Below, in pieces: positions 56,119 to 64,000 of a stretch of 64,000 nt of DNA. The notes under the pieces were generated by a model. The model was given only the letters and a program-made list of their open reading frames with translations, searched no databases and had not been told where the DNA came from. The stretch lies in the NCBI RefSeq assembly GCF_001429045.1, contig NZ_LMHY01000022.1, positions 452,724-516,723 of the forward strand, read 5' to 3'. This DNA is from Pseudomonas sp. Root71. GTDB taxonomy: Bacteria; Pseudomonadota; Gammaproteobacteria; Pseudomonadales; Pseudomonadaceae. The first letter of the stretch is position 1; the number at the start of each line of letters is the position of its first letter. Position numbers and translations under genes: made by a program.

Positions 56119-56619
56119 ATGCTACTTCGAAACCTTGGCTTCGCTTCACTGCTATCGCTGCTGTCTTTTCAGGCGCTCGCTGATGACAAAGGTTTATATC
56201 TTGGAGCTGGCGTAAGCAGCATTCAGACCGACGAATCCAGACTGGATGACGACGACACCAGCTACAAGGTTTTTGCCGGGTATCGCGTCAATAGCTACCT
56301 GGCCTTCGAGGGCGCCTATGTCGACCTCGGTCAGTTCAAGGACAAGAACGTCGACTTCGATGGTAAATCGGCCCAGGCTGCCGCCCATGTCGGCTTTCCG
56401 CTGGGTGATCGGCTGCGGGTGTTCGGCAGTGTCGGCGCTCACGCCTGGGACGCCGACGGCAATGCCACCGACGACGATACCGGGGTTGACCTGACCTACG
56501 GTGTCGGCGTCGAGCTCGATGTCTTTCGCAACATCGGCCTGCGCGCCGAATACGAAGTCCTGGAGGTCGGAGAGATCGACCTGAATCAGACGACCGCATC
56601 CGCCTACATGCTTTTCTGA
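56119..56619 (+). CDS. Small outer-membrane beta-barrel protein (OmpA-like N-terminal type)
   Basis: 166 residues. Signal peptide MLLRNLGFASLLSLLSFQALA, then eight likely strands (GLYLGAGVSSIQ, TSYKVFAGYRVNSYLAFEGAYVD, AQAAAHVGFPL, LRVFGSVGAHAWD, DLTYGVGVELDVF, IGLRAEYEVLEVG) and a final Phe, typical of an 8-strand barrel. Acidic loops (DESRLDDDDTS, DADGNATDDDTG) look calcium-binding-like. No C-terminal peptidoglycan domain is present. It lies 70 bp after the EAL gene. Confidence 0.8.
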   Translation: MLLRNLGFASLLSLLSFQALADDKGLYLGAGVSSIQTDESRLDDDDTSYKVFAGYRVNSYLAFEGAYVDLGQFKDKNVDFDGKSAQAAAHVGFPLGDRLRVFGSVGAHAWDADGNATDDDTGVDLTYGVGVELDVFRNIGLRAEYEVLEVGEIDLNQTTASAYMLF

Positions 56620-56772
56620 TACCGCTGCAACTGAGCGGCCTTGCTGGTCGCTCAACGCACTCTGTGCGATGCCCCCACCTTGGCACCGGGTCCGATAACC
56701 GGTGCTCAGGTGCGTCTTTGCTCCCGCAATGCGCCCTCCCTCGCCACAGAAGTCACTGCGGTTGCAAAATTG

Positions 56773-58464
56773 CTAGCCGGCAACGACAAACACAATGATC
56801 GGCCCACACACCGCCAGCAACACATTGGAAATCGCATAACACACGGTAAAACCAATCACCGGGGTGTTGCTGCCGGACTGCTCGATGATCTTGTTCATCG
56901 AAGCGGCTTCGGTCTGCGCACCGGCCAGGGCGCCGAACAGGATCATCGGGTGCAGGCGCAACACATAGCGGCCGAAGTACAGCGCCACCAGCGGCGGCAC
57001 AATGGTGACCACGGCGCCGGACAGCAGCAATGCCAGGCCTTGTTCCTTCATCGCGGCAAACGCCGCGGGACCGGCCAGCAAGCCGACCACCGCGCCGAAC
57101 GCGGTCAGGCCGAACTCGGAAAACGCCCATTGCGCGGCGGGCGGCAACGCGCCGATTTCCGGGTGACGCGAGTTGTACCAGCCAATCACCAGCGCGGCGA
57201 CCAACACCCCGCCTCCGATGCCCAGTTCCACGGGGATCATCCCGACATGGGTCGACAACAGCCCCAGCAACGAGCCCAGCACCATGCCGAGGGTGTGCAC
57301 GGCGATGTCGCTCTTGTAGTTGTGCTCGCGAATTCGCCCTAACCGCTTGGCCACGGCTTCCACACTGGCGGTGCGGCCGGTCAGGGTAATCACGTCGCCT
57401 CGACGCAGCACGGTGTTGGGCAGCAAGGGCAACTCGTAGCCCTGGCGGGTGATGGTATTGATGAAGCAGCCCAGGCGCCTGGCGCTTTCCATCCGGCTTT
57501 TCGCCTGATGGATCGTCTTGCCGGCGAACTCAGGCGAGGTCACGACGATGTCCACCTCACGGGTGGGGAAAGACAAGGATTCGGCATGGTCGATTTCCGG
57601 TCCGATCCACTGGGTGAGCGTGCCCACGGCTTCACGCAAGGCGTAGACCCCGACGATATCCCCGGCCATCAGCGTGAACGCTTCGTCTCGCTCGAAGATT
57701 TTTCCTGCACGTACCACGCGTTCGACGGTCAGCGACTCGTGCTGTTTCTCCACCTCGGCAATACGCTGCCCATTCGCCGAACCATTGGCCGCCACCTGAT
57801 GGGCACGCACGACGATGCGGGTGTAGGGCACGGTGATCGCGTCTTCTTCCTTGGCGATACCCAACTCCAGCTCCAGCTCCCGCGCCGACTCCCTGAGGTC
57901 CACGCCCAGCAACTTCGGGGCAATGCTACCGACGAAGACGATCAGGCCGATGGTGCCGAACAGGTATGTGATCGCGTAGGCAATCGCCATGTGGCTGTTG
58001 AGTTGGGCCCTGGCCACGGTGTCGATCGACAATTGATTGATGGCGCTGGTGGCGGTGCCCATGATCGCCGTATCGGTCAGTGCACCGGCGCCGAGCCCGG
58101 CGGTGAAACCGGCGTCGAAATCGAACACCGCATTCATCAGCAGGATCGCCGCCAGCGCGGTCCCGCACAGCACCACGCTCAACACCACCAGTTTCAGCGT
58201 GCCGCGATTGAGGCTGCCGAAAAACTCCGGCCCGCTCTTGAAACCGACCGCATAGATGAACATCACGAAAAATACCGACTTCAATCCGGTCGGCACCTCC
58301 AGCCCGATCTGGCCGATCAGCAGCCCCATCAACAGCGCACCGGCCACCGAACCGAGGTGGAAACTGCCGATGTGGATGCGGCCGACGAAGACGCCAAGGG
58401 CAATGGCCAGGAACACCGCGATTTCCGGGTCAGTCCGCAGGGCGTGGAGAATGAACTCAAGCAT
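56773..58464 (-). CDS. AspT/YidE-type aspartate:alanine exchanger family protein
   Basis: 563 residues. Two duplicated membrane domains (about 1-180 and 380-563) carry the GALTDTAIMGTA-like and GAQTEAASMNK motifs, and between them lie two TrkA_C-type domains (about 210-370). Family members exchange aspartate for alanine, but many bacterial homologues are untested. The MscS-like gene follows upstream on the same strand with 27 bp between, so the two are probably one transcript. Confidence 0.85.
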   Translation of the reverse strand: MLEFILHALRTDPEIAVFLAIALGVFVGRIHIGSFHLGSVAGALLMGLLIGQIGLEVPTGLKSVFFVMFIYAVGFKSGPEFFGSLNRGTLKLVVLSVVLCGTALAAILLMNAVFDFDAGFTAGLGAGALTDTAIMGTATSAINQLSIDTVARAQLNSHMAIAYAITYLFGTIGLIVFVGSIAPKLLGVDLRESARELELELGIAKEEDAITVPYTRIVVRAHQVAANGSANGQRIAEVEKQHESLTVERVVRAGKIFERDEAFTLMAGDIVGVYALREAVGTLTQWIGPEIDHAESLSFPTREVDIVVTSPEFAGKTIHQAKSRMESARRLGCFINTITRQGYELPLLPNTVLRRGDVITLTGRTASVEAVAKRLGRIREHNYKSDIAVHTLGMVLGSLLGLLSTHVGMIPVELGIGGGVLVAALVIGWYNSRHPEIGALPPAAQWAFSEFGLTAFGAVVGLLAGPAAFAAMKEQGLALLLSGAVVTIVPPLVALYFGRYVLRLHPMILFGALAGAQTEAASMNKIIEQSGSNTPVIGFTVCYAISNVLLAVCGPIIVFVVAG

Positions 58465-58491
58465 GGTGCGAACTCCCTTTCAGGCGAAAAA

Positions 58492-60102
58492 TCACGGTTC
58501 CTTCGGTTCTTGTGCCGGGGCTGGGTACCACTTGTCCTGGGGCACCCATTTCTCTTGTTGCGGATCGCCCAGGTAGTGCGGCGACATGATCTGCACGCCG
58601 TACTCGTTGAACACATCCTGGATGTTGGCGTGCAGCATGCTCAGCAGCACGGCGCGCGGCCGAGGCTGGCTGGGAATGGCCTGGGCCACCAGCCGGTATT
58701 CCGGGTAGAAGTCCGACAATGCCGTCTGGAACACCTGGGCCGGCGGCACTTCGAGAATCCCCGGCGTGCGTTTCGCGGCCTCCAGCAGCATCGCCTCCAC
58801 CTGTCGCCACGGCGTGTCATAGCCAATGGTCACGATAGTGTCGACCACGTAGCCGGGGCCTTGTACCACCCGCGAGTAGTTCTTGGTGACGGTGCCGGTG
58901 ATCATCGAATTGGGCAGAGTCAGCACCTCGCCCAGTCCGGTGCGAATACTGGTGGTGAACATGCCCAGTTCGGTCACCGTGCCTTCGTAGTCGCCGATGC
59001 GCACGAATTCGCCGGGGCGCAAGGTTCGGGTGTAGGTCAGGATCAACCCCGCCGCCGCCTGCCCCACCACGCTGGTGGCGCCCAGGGAAATCATCAGGCC
59101 GATCAACACCGACAAGCCTTTAAAGGCATCGGTGCCGGCACCCGGCAGGTACGGATAGGCCATGGCCAGGGCAAACAGCCAGATCGCCAGGGACGTCAGG
59201 CGTTGGGTCGGTTGCAGGGTTTCATGGTTGAGCCAGCTGAGGGTGCCCGGTGCCGCCATGCGCCGCAGTATCCGCCGCATGAACGCGGTGGCGCCGCGGG
59301 CAATGAAGAAGATCGCCAGCGCCACGCCCAGCCCGGGTATGGCACCGACGATCCCTTGCAGCAGATAGCCGCCGAGCTCCAGCAGATAATTGTTGAGGCT
59401 TTCGCCCCAGGGACGGGTATAGGGAAAGCGCGACAGCACAAAGCCCAGCCATTCGTATGTCAGCAGCAACACGACGACCCAGCGCACCAGCTCCAGCAGG
59501 CGGCTGGCCAGCGGATACAGGTAATTGGCGTCGACCAGCGGCACCCGTCCGACTTTCAGGGCCTGGGTGTGCCGGTGCATCAGCTCGGGCAGTTTCTTCA
59601 GCACTCTGCGCCGCAGGTACGACATGCCGAACAGCAGCGCGATGTAAACGCCGGTGGCGATCAACGCAGCGACTACGGAGCGCAGGATCAACTGCAGGTT
59701 ACGGGCTTCCCGGGTTTCGGCCACGACCTGGCGCAGCCGGTCGGCCGCGGCTTCGGCGGCCTGCTGTACCGTGTCGAATTCGGTCGCGTCGAAATCATTG
59801 GGCGAAACGATAAAGGCGCACCGGCTGCCCAGCAGCACCATGTAGCTTTTCATGATCGGGTCGATGGAGACATTGAGATCGTCGGTGTCATCCAGCGCCT
59901 CACCGATCACCGCTTTCGCCCGTTTGACCCGCGACACCGGGGCTTCTCCGAAGATGGTCGCGCGAAACACCATGATGCTGCGGTTGGCCACTTTCAATTC
60001 AACGGGAGCATCAACCACTTTCGGCGCATCTTCGGCCCACAGTTGCACCGACCAAAACATCCCGAAAACAGTAAACATTACAGCGAGCAGCCTGCTCCGC
60101 AT
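58492..60102 (-). CDS. MscS-family mechanosensitive channel-like protein
   Basis: 536 residues with a signal peptide (about 1-22). A periplasmic N-terminal region is followed by five membrane segments; the last (SLGATSVVGQAAAGLILTYT) corresponds to the pore helix TM3. The beta domain (LRPGEFVRIGDYEGTVTELG) and C-terminal alpha/beta domain end in YPAPAQEPKEP. Larger than MscS (286), like the YbdG/YbiO group. Probable role: low-threshold osmotic channel. It is upstream of the AspT-like gene, in one unit. Confidence 0.88.
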   Translation of the reverse strand: MRSRLLAVMFTVFGMFWSVQLWAEDAPKVVDAPVELKVANRSIMVFRATIFGEAPVSRVKRAKAVIGEALDDTDDLNVSIDPIMKSYMVLLGSRCAFIVSPNDFDATEFDTVQQAAEAAADRLRQVVAETREARNLQLILRSVVAALIATGVYIALLFGMSYLRRRVLKKLPELMHRHTQALKVGRVPLVDANYLYPLASRLLELVRWVVVLLLTYEWLGFVLSRFPYTRPWGESLNNYLLELGGYLLQGIVGAIPGLGVALAIFFIARGATAFMRRILRRMAAPGTLSWLNHETLQPTQRLTSLAIWLFALAMAYPYLPGAGTDAFKGLSVLIGLMISLGATSVVGQAAAGLILTYTRTLRPGEFVRIGDYEGTVTELGMFTTSIRTGLGEVLTLPNSMITGTVTKNYSRVVQGPGYVVDTIVTIGYDTPWRQVEAMLLEAAKRTPGILEVPPAQVFQTALSDFYPEYRLVAQAIPSQPRPRAVLLSMLHANIQDVFNEYGVQIMSPHYLGDPQQEKWVPQDKWYPAPAQEPKEP

Positions 60103-60330
60103 GTGTCGGATCCTTACGTCACGAAATTCAGATCGAGGGTACGTACCGCAGCGTAGTTCACCGATGAACGGTTGTCAGATTTGTGCTACAGGCAGTTTCC
60201 TTATCCGTCTGTTTCCTTGAAACAGCGAGCTCAAGCCCCGGAAGCTGTGCTCGTGACCGGATTCTTGAAACACTGAAGATCCCACAGGTTGAGATCTGTT
60301 CAGGCGGCCGGCGCCCGGTTCAGGGTCAGT

Positions 60331-60786
60331 TCAAGGATTGACCTGATAACCCTTGCCCTGCAGACAGCTGCTGTAGGCCGACGCGGTATTGGCCTGGGTG
60401 GTTTTCTGATCCGCTCGGCGTTCCTGACGCTGACGTGACCCACCGACCACCATCCCGGCGGCCGCCGTCTCCTTGGCGCGGTCCTGGCGATAGTCCTGTT
60501 TCCTGTCATCGTCGACACGATCATAAGCGTCGTCGTGCTGATTGCCGCGCACCTGGGCCCCGGCCGCACCAGCGGCAGCCCCCACAGCGGCCCCCTTGAG
60601 CCGCCCGCCGGAAGACGAGGAAGACGTCGAAGTGCCCTGGCTGGCGGCAATGCTGTTGCATTCGTTGATGTCGGCCTGGGTTTGTTGAGAACTTTGCCCT
60701 TTCATCGGCACCACCGATTGCGCCCATCCCGGGCTACTCAAAACCGACAATGCGATGCACAGACTGACCGGTGAAAACCTATTCAT
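60331..60786 (-). CDS. Exported glycine-zipper family protein 2
   Basis: 151 residues from ATG 60786 (MNRFSPVSLC), signal peptide to about 22. A Ser-rich stretch (TSTSSSSSGG) precedes the zipper (AAVGAAAGAAGAQVRGNQHD). The shared blocks DDRKQDYRQDR, GMVVGGSRQRQERR and CLQGKGYQV match the paralogue at 49633-50097. Function unknown; two cysteines (one after DINE, one near the end) could form a disulfide. Confidence 0.75.
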   Translation of the reverse strand: MNRFSPVSLCIALSVLSSPGWAQSVVPMKGQSSQQTQADINECNSIAASQGTSTSSSSSGGRLKGAAVGAAAGAAGAQVRGNQHDDAYDRVDDDRKQDYRQDRAKETAAAGMVVGGSRQRQERRADQKTTQANTASAYSSCLQGKGYQVNP

Positions 60787-60942
60787 GATGACCTCCGACA
60801 GGCTTGCAACAATGGGCAAGCCTTGGGGCGACTGGCGGATGGCAAGCGACGTCATGCGTCGCCCTGCCGATCGGGTGGAACAACTGAAAAGTGTAGTTCA
60901 ACGGCCCCGCAAGGATGGACTTCCGAACAGGCGGTGGGAGTT

Positions 60943-61034
60943 GTGTGGGAGTGAGCCTGCTCGCGATAGCGGACTGTCAGTCGACATCTATATTGGCTGG
61001 TAGTCAGTCATCGCGAGCAAGCTCGCTCCCACAG
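60943..61034. repeat. Inverted pair of REP elements (REPIN)
   Basis: Left copy GTGTGGGAGTGAGCCTGCTC (60943 on) and right copy ending GCAAGCTCGCTCCCACA on the other strand, with a spacer of about 35 bases. This is the common extragenic palindromic element of fluorescens-group Pseudomonas, which is useful for classifying the window. Confidence 0.85.
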
Positions 61035-61049
61035 GGTATGCGGTGCATA

Positions 61050-61760
61050 TTAAGTGTTGGTGGCCAGCGGATAGAGCTTGTCATCAAACTCCGCCAACTT
61101 CGGAAACACCAGCGGCTGATCATCGCTCAGATGCTGCAACCGCTGCCCGTAATCAACCAGAAACTGCTGGCGCGCCTCTTCACTGATGTACGGCACATGC
61201 CACGCCACGAACGGCTCCAGCACATCAAAACCGACATAAGCCAAGGTCCCACGCAAGATCGGGCGCAACATGTCTTCCAGCGGCCCATGAATCGCGCCCT
61301 CGCCAAACATGTGTTCACGTCCACCCAGGGTCACGGTCACCAGTGCCTTCTTCCCGGCCAAACCACCCTGATCGTAGAATCGCTTGCCGCCATAGCAGAT
61401 GCCGGACACCAGCACCCGGTCGATCCAGCCCTTGAGCATGGCCGGGGTGGAGAACCAGAAGATCGGGAAGTTGAGGATCAGCAGGTCGGCCCACAGAAGT
61501 TTGTCCAGTTCCGCCTGGATGTCCGGCGCCAGTGACTGGTTCTTCACGCCCAGGCGTTGTTCCAGGGCATAGACCAGGTATTCGGGGTTTTCCCGATTCG
61601 AGAAGTCCGCGTCGCTGGCCACCGGGTTCCAGTTCATTTTGTACAGGTCGCTGACCTGCACTTCGTGGCCCTGGGCTTCGAGGGTGGCGACAGCCTGGTC
61701 GCGCAGGGCGGCGGTGAAGGATTGCGGTTCCGGGTGGGCGTGGACGATCAGTACTTTCAT
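61050..61760 (-). CDS. NAD(P)H quinone oxidoreductase, flavodoxin-like fold (KefF/MdaB type)
   Basis: 236 residues. HAHPEPQSFTAALRD at the start binds flavin phosphate; FPIFWFSTPAMLKGWIDRVL is the family flavin and substrate strand; VTVTLGGREHMFGEG follows. It should reduce quinones with two electrons and protect against redox stress. It stands alone between the REP pair and the aldehyde dehydrogenase gene. Confidence 0.85.
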   Translation of the reverse strand: MKVLIVHAHPEPQSFTAALRDQAVATLEAQGHEVQVSDLYKMNWNPVASDADFSNRENPEYLVYALEQRLGVKNQSLAPDIQAELDKLLWADLLILNFPIFWFSTPAMLKGWIDRVLVSGICYGGKRFYDQGGLAGKKALVTVTLGGREHMFGEGAIHGPLEDMLRPILRGTLAYVGFDVLEPFVAWHVPYISEEARQQFLVDYGQRLQHLSDDQPLVFPKLAEFDDKLYPLATNT

Positions 61761-61848
61761 TGTGGTTCCTTAGATTTGTTCCCGCGTATCGGTTGACGGT
61801 GTGGAGTAGCAACCATCGTGGTTGACGAACAGTTTGAATCGTCAACCG

Positions 61849-63264
61849 TCACACCTGGATCGCCTTCACTTCGACGAACTCGTTCAACCCCTCCTCACCC
61901 CATTCGCGACCGTTACCCGACTGTTTGTAGCCACCGAACGGCGCCTGATAATTGAACGCCGCGCCGTTGAGGAAGCACTGACCGGCGCGCATCTGCCGCC
62001 CCAGTTGCAAGGCGCGCTCGGCACTGCCGGCCCAGACACCGCTGGACAGGCCGAACGGCGAGTCATTGGCGATCTGGATCGCTTGCGCCTCATCGGCGTA
62101 GGGAATCAGGCACAGCACCGGGCCGAAGATTTCTTCCTGGGCAATGCGCATGCGGTTGTCGACATCGGCGAACAGGGTCGGGCTGACATAGAAGCCGCGC
62201 TCGAACGCGGACGGCGTGTCACCGCCGCACAGCAGCCGTGCACCTTCCTGTTGGCCGACCTTGATGTAGTCGAGCACAGTGCGTTTCTGCCCGGCCGAAC
62301 ACATCGGGCCGAGGAAGCTTTGCGGGTCGAGGGGGTCGCCCATGGGCAGGCTCAGGGTTTCCGCCAGTGCCAGTTCCACGGCCTCGGCGTAACGGCTGGC
62401 CGGCAGCAGCATGCGGGTCAACGCGGTGCAGGTCTGGCCGGAGTTGATCATCACGTCCTGCACGCCGTAGCGCACCGCCGCTGCCAGGTCGGCGTCTTCG
62501 GCGATCAGCAACGGCGACTTGCCGCCCAGTTCCAGGCACACCCGCTTGACCGATGGCGCCGCCGCCTGCGCGACGCGAACGCCGGCGCCGGTGGATCCGG
62601 TAAACGACACCATGTCCACGTCCGGGTGCTTGGCCAGCGCTTCGCCGACTTTCGATCCCGGGCCGCTGACCAGGTTGAATACCCCGGCCGGCAGGCCGAT
62701 GTCCTCGATCATTTGCGCCAGCAGGAAGGCATGCAGCGGGGTTTCCTGGCTCGGCTTGACCACCACCGTGCAACCGGCGGCCAGTGCCGGGGCGAGTTTG
62801 CCGATCAACTGATGCAGCGGGTAGTTCCACGGGTTGATGAACGCGCAGACGCCCACCGCCTCGCGGATCACCAGCGAATTGCCGACTTCGCGCACTTCGT
62901 CCATGAGATGAGCCAGTTCGACGTATTGCTCAAGGCCGATGATCGGCCCGTCGACCTGCACCGAGCGGCACCACTGCACCGGCATGCCCAGTTCCGTGGT
63001 GATGACCGCGGCCATCTCATCGGCACGATTGCGCAGTTGCTCGGCCAGGGCACGGATATATCCGGCACGCACGCTGGACGGTGTGCGTGACCACGAAGCG
63101 AAGGCCCGGCGAGCCGCCGCCACGGCGTTTTCGACATCGAGTTCATCACCCAGCGGAACGCTACCGCAGACTTCCTCGGTGGCCGGATTGATCACCTCGG
63201 CGATGCCCTGCCCCGAAGGGGTTTGCCAGCGACCACCAATAAACAGTGTCTTGTGATTAAGCAT
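61849..63264 (-). CDS. Aldehyde dehydrogenase family protein
   Basis: 471 residues. The NAD-binding Asn and Lys (INPWNYPLHQLIGKLAPALA, VVVKPSQETP), FTGSTGAGVRV, the general base Glu in CLELGGKSPLLI and the catalytic Cys in NSGQTCTALTRM are all present. It oxidises an aldehyde to an acid with NAD(P). Its start overlaps the stop of the aminotransferase gene by 8 bases, so the two act in one pathway, probably amine or amino-acid catabolism. Confidence 0.9.
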   Translation of the reverse strand: MLNHKTLFIGGRWQTPSGQGIAEVINPATEEVCGSVPLGDELDVENAVAAARRAFASWSRTPSSVRAGYIRALAEQLRNRADEMAAVITTELGMPVQWCRSVQVDGPIIGLEQYVELAHLMDEVREVGNSLVIREAVGVCAFINPWNYPLHQLIGKLAPALAAGCTVVVKPSQETPLHAFLLAQMIEDIGLPAGVFNLVSGPGSKVGEALAKHPDVDMVSFTGSTGAGVRVAQAAAPSVKRVCLELGGKSPLLIAEDADLAAAVRYGVQDVMINSGQTCTALTRMLLPASRYAEAVELALAETLSLPMGDPLDPQSFLGPMCSAGQKRTVLDYIKVGQQEGARLLCGGDTPSAFERGFYVSPTLFADVDNRMRIAQEEIFGPVLCLIPYADEAQAIQIANDSPFGLSSGVWAGSAERALQLGRQMRAGQCFLNGAAFNYQAPFGGYKQSGNGREWGEEGLNEFVEVKAIQV

Positions 63265-64000
63265 GAACCTGGGCCTCCATCAGTTCTTGAGCACAACGGG
63301 CAATGCGCTGGCAGGCATCGCGCAGCGGTTCGGCACCGACCACCAGACCGAGGCGAATATGCCCCGCTGCGCTCGGGCCAAAGGCCTCGCCCGCCAGCAC
63401 CGACACACCGTGGCGATCGAGTAGACGGTCGGCAAACGCCTGGGCGCTGAGCCCGGTCTGGCGGATATCGAGCATCACGAACATCCCGCCATCGGGTTTC
63501 AACGCCCGCACGCCGGGGCAATCGGCCAGGCTGTCGCACACCAGGTCGCGACGCTGGCGATAGGCTTCGCGCATGGCCTCGAGTTCCGGCAGGTTGCTTT
63601 CCAGGGCCACCACGGCAGCGTCCTGAATGAAGTCCGGCGAGCCGTAGAGCATGCACAACGCGAGGTTTTCCAGGTGCGCGGCCAGGGATGGCGGCGCCAC
63701 CACCCAGCCGACGCGCCAGCCGGTCATGGCGTGGGATTTCGAGAGGCTGTTGAGGGTCGCGGTGCGCCCGGCCATGCCCGGCAGGCTCGCCGGGCTGACG
63801 TGTTCGCCTTCGAACAGCAGTTCGCTGTAGACCTCATCGGAAATCAGCCACAGGTCGTGGCCGATGCACAACTCAGCCAAGGCGGCCCAGGTGCTACGCG
63901 GCAGACTCGCGCCCGACGGGTTGTGCGGGCTGTTCAGTGCCAGCGCCCGGGTGCGCGGGGTGATGCGCGCGGCGACATCTTCGGGCAGCACACGGAAGCC
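63257..64000 (-). CDS. PLP-dependent aminotransferase, class I/II (5' end off the window)
   Basis: About 248 C-terminal codons are present; the start lies beyond the right edge. SPHNPSGA, LISDEVYSELLFEG and the PLP-lysine motif SLSKSHAMTGWRVGW are as in aspartate-type aminotransferases; the final part has HIRLGLV with the substrate arginine. It overlaps the aldehyde dehydrogenase gene by 8 bases. The substrate is unknown. Confidence 0.9.
   Translation of the reverse strand, partial: GFRVLPEDVAARITPRTRALALNSPHNPSGASLPRSTWAALAELCIGHDLWLISDEVYSELLFEGEHVSPASLPGMAGRTATLNSLSKSHAMTGWRVGWVVAPPSLAAHLENLALCMLYGSPDFIQDAAVVALESNLPELEAMREAYRQRRDLVCDSLADCPGVRALKPDGGMFVMLDIRQTGLSAQAFADRLLDRHGVSVLAGEAFGPSAAGHIRLGLVVGAEPLRDACQRIARCAQELMEAQVHA

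Noticed and set aside
57508..60156. 882-codon plus-strand frame across two genes
   Set aside because: It crosses the AspT-like and MscS-like genes antisense, with very high His and Gln content and no domain.

Overview
The window looks like a Pseudomonas chromosome, most likely of the fluorescens group. The evidence is high GC content, Pseudomonas-type gene families (MocR and QseBC-like regulators, DUF2790, PtrA-like and glycine-zipper proteins), and an inverted pair of the fluorescens-type REP element near 60.95 kb. I saw no rRNA, tRNA, CRISPR array, IS element or prophage. The species is inferred from content only.

Layout. 0-3.4 kb: an edge-truncated solute-binding protein, a PotE-type antiporter beside a collapsed ornithine decarboxylase, and a secreted nuclease. 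3.6-7.7 kb: a MocR regulator, a sugar-phosphate isomerase-like protein and an MFS carrier. 7.7-10.3 kb: a LysR remnant and a convergent NarX/NarL-type two-component pair. 10.4-16.7 kb: a tightly overlapping seven-gene minus-strand unit coding for a thermostable-hemolysin-family (putative acyltransferase) protein, an AMP-forming ligase, a heme-oxygenase-like diiron protein, an SDR, a TPR protein, and an OmpR-type regulator with its kinase. 17-23 kb: a TonB siderophore receptor, dctA, a tartrate dehydrogenase and a divergent LysR regulator. 23.2-26.1 kb: a large multicopper oxidase. 26.2-37.8 kb: two direct copies of a cassette (leader element, DUF2790 gene, polytopic membrane protein) flanking a signalling block. 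That block holds a LuxR-type regulator, a 1622-residue poly-HAMP hybrid kinase and a receiver-kinase fusion. 38-44 kb: a pentaheme cytochrome c, an Ohr/OsmC remnant, a third membrane paralogue, a frameshifted trmK, and a threonine dehydratase with an AraC regulator. 44-50 kb: a HELKH protein, an AraC regulator with an AurF-like diiron oxygenase, GFA, an outer-membrane barrel, DUF3313 and glycine-zipper proteins. 50-56.6 kb: a ToxR/ToxS-like pair, small exported proteins, an AraC regulator, an EAL phosphodiesterase and a beta-barrel. 56.7-64 kb: AspT-like exchanger, MscS channel, glycine-zipper protein, quinone reductase, aldehyde dehydrogenase and an edge-truncated aminotransferase.

The best candidate for an undescribed system is the 10.4-16.7 kb operon. 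Its activation, condensation, iron-dependent oxidation and reduction steps suggest a small fatty-acid-derived product, made under a two-component system encoded in the same transcript. Its promoter region carries a 28-bp perfect palindrome and a leader element that recur upstream of both cassette copies at 26.2 and 35.6 kb, so the two regions may share a regulator. The duplicated cassette itself is a second candidate: recombination between the direct copies would delete the whole kinase block. Several genes are decaying (speC, trmK, a lysR, an ohr/osmC and a gene at 52.7 kb), so the region has been remodelled recently.
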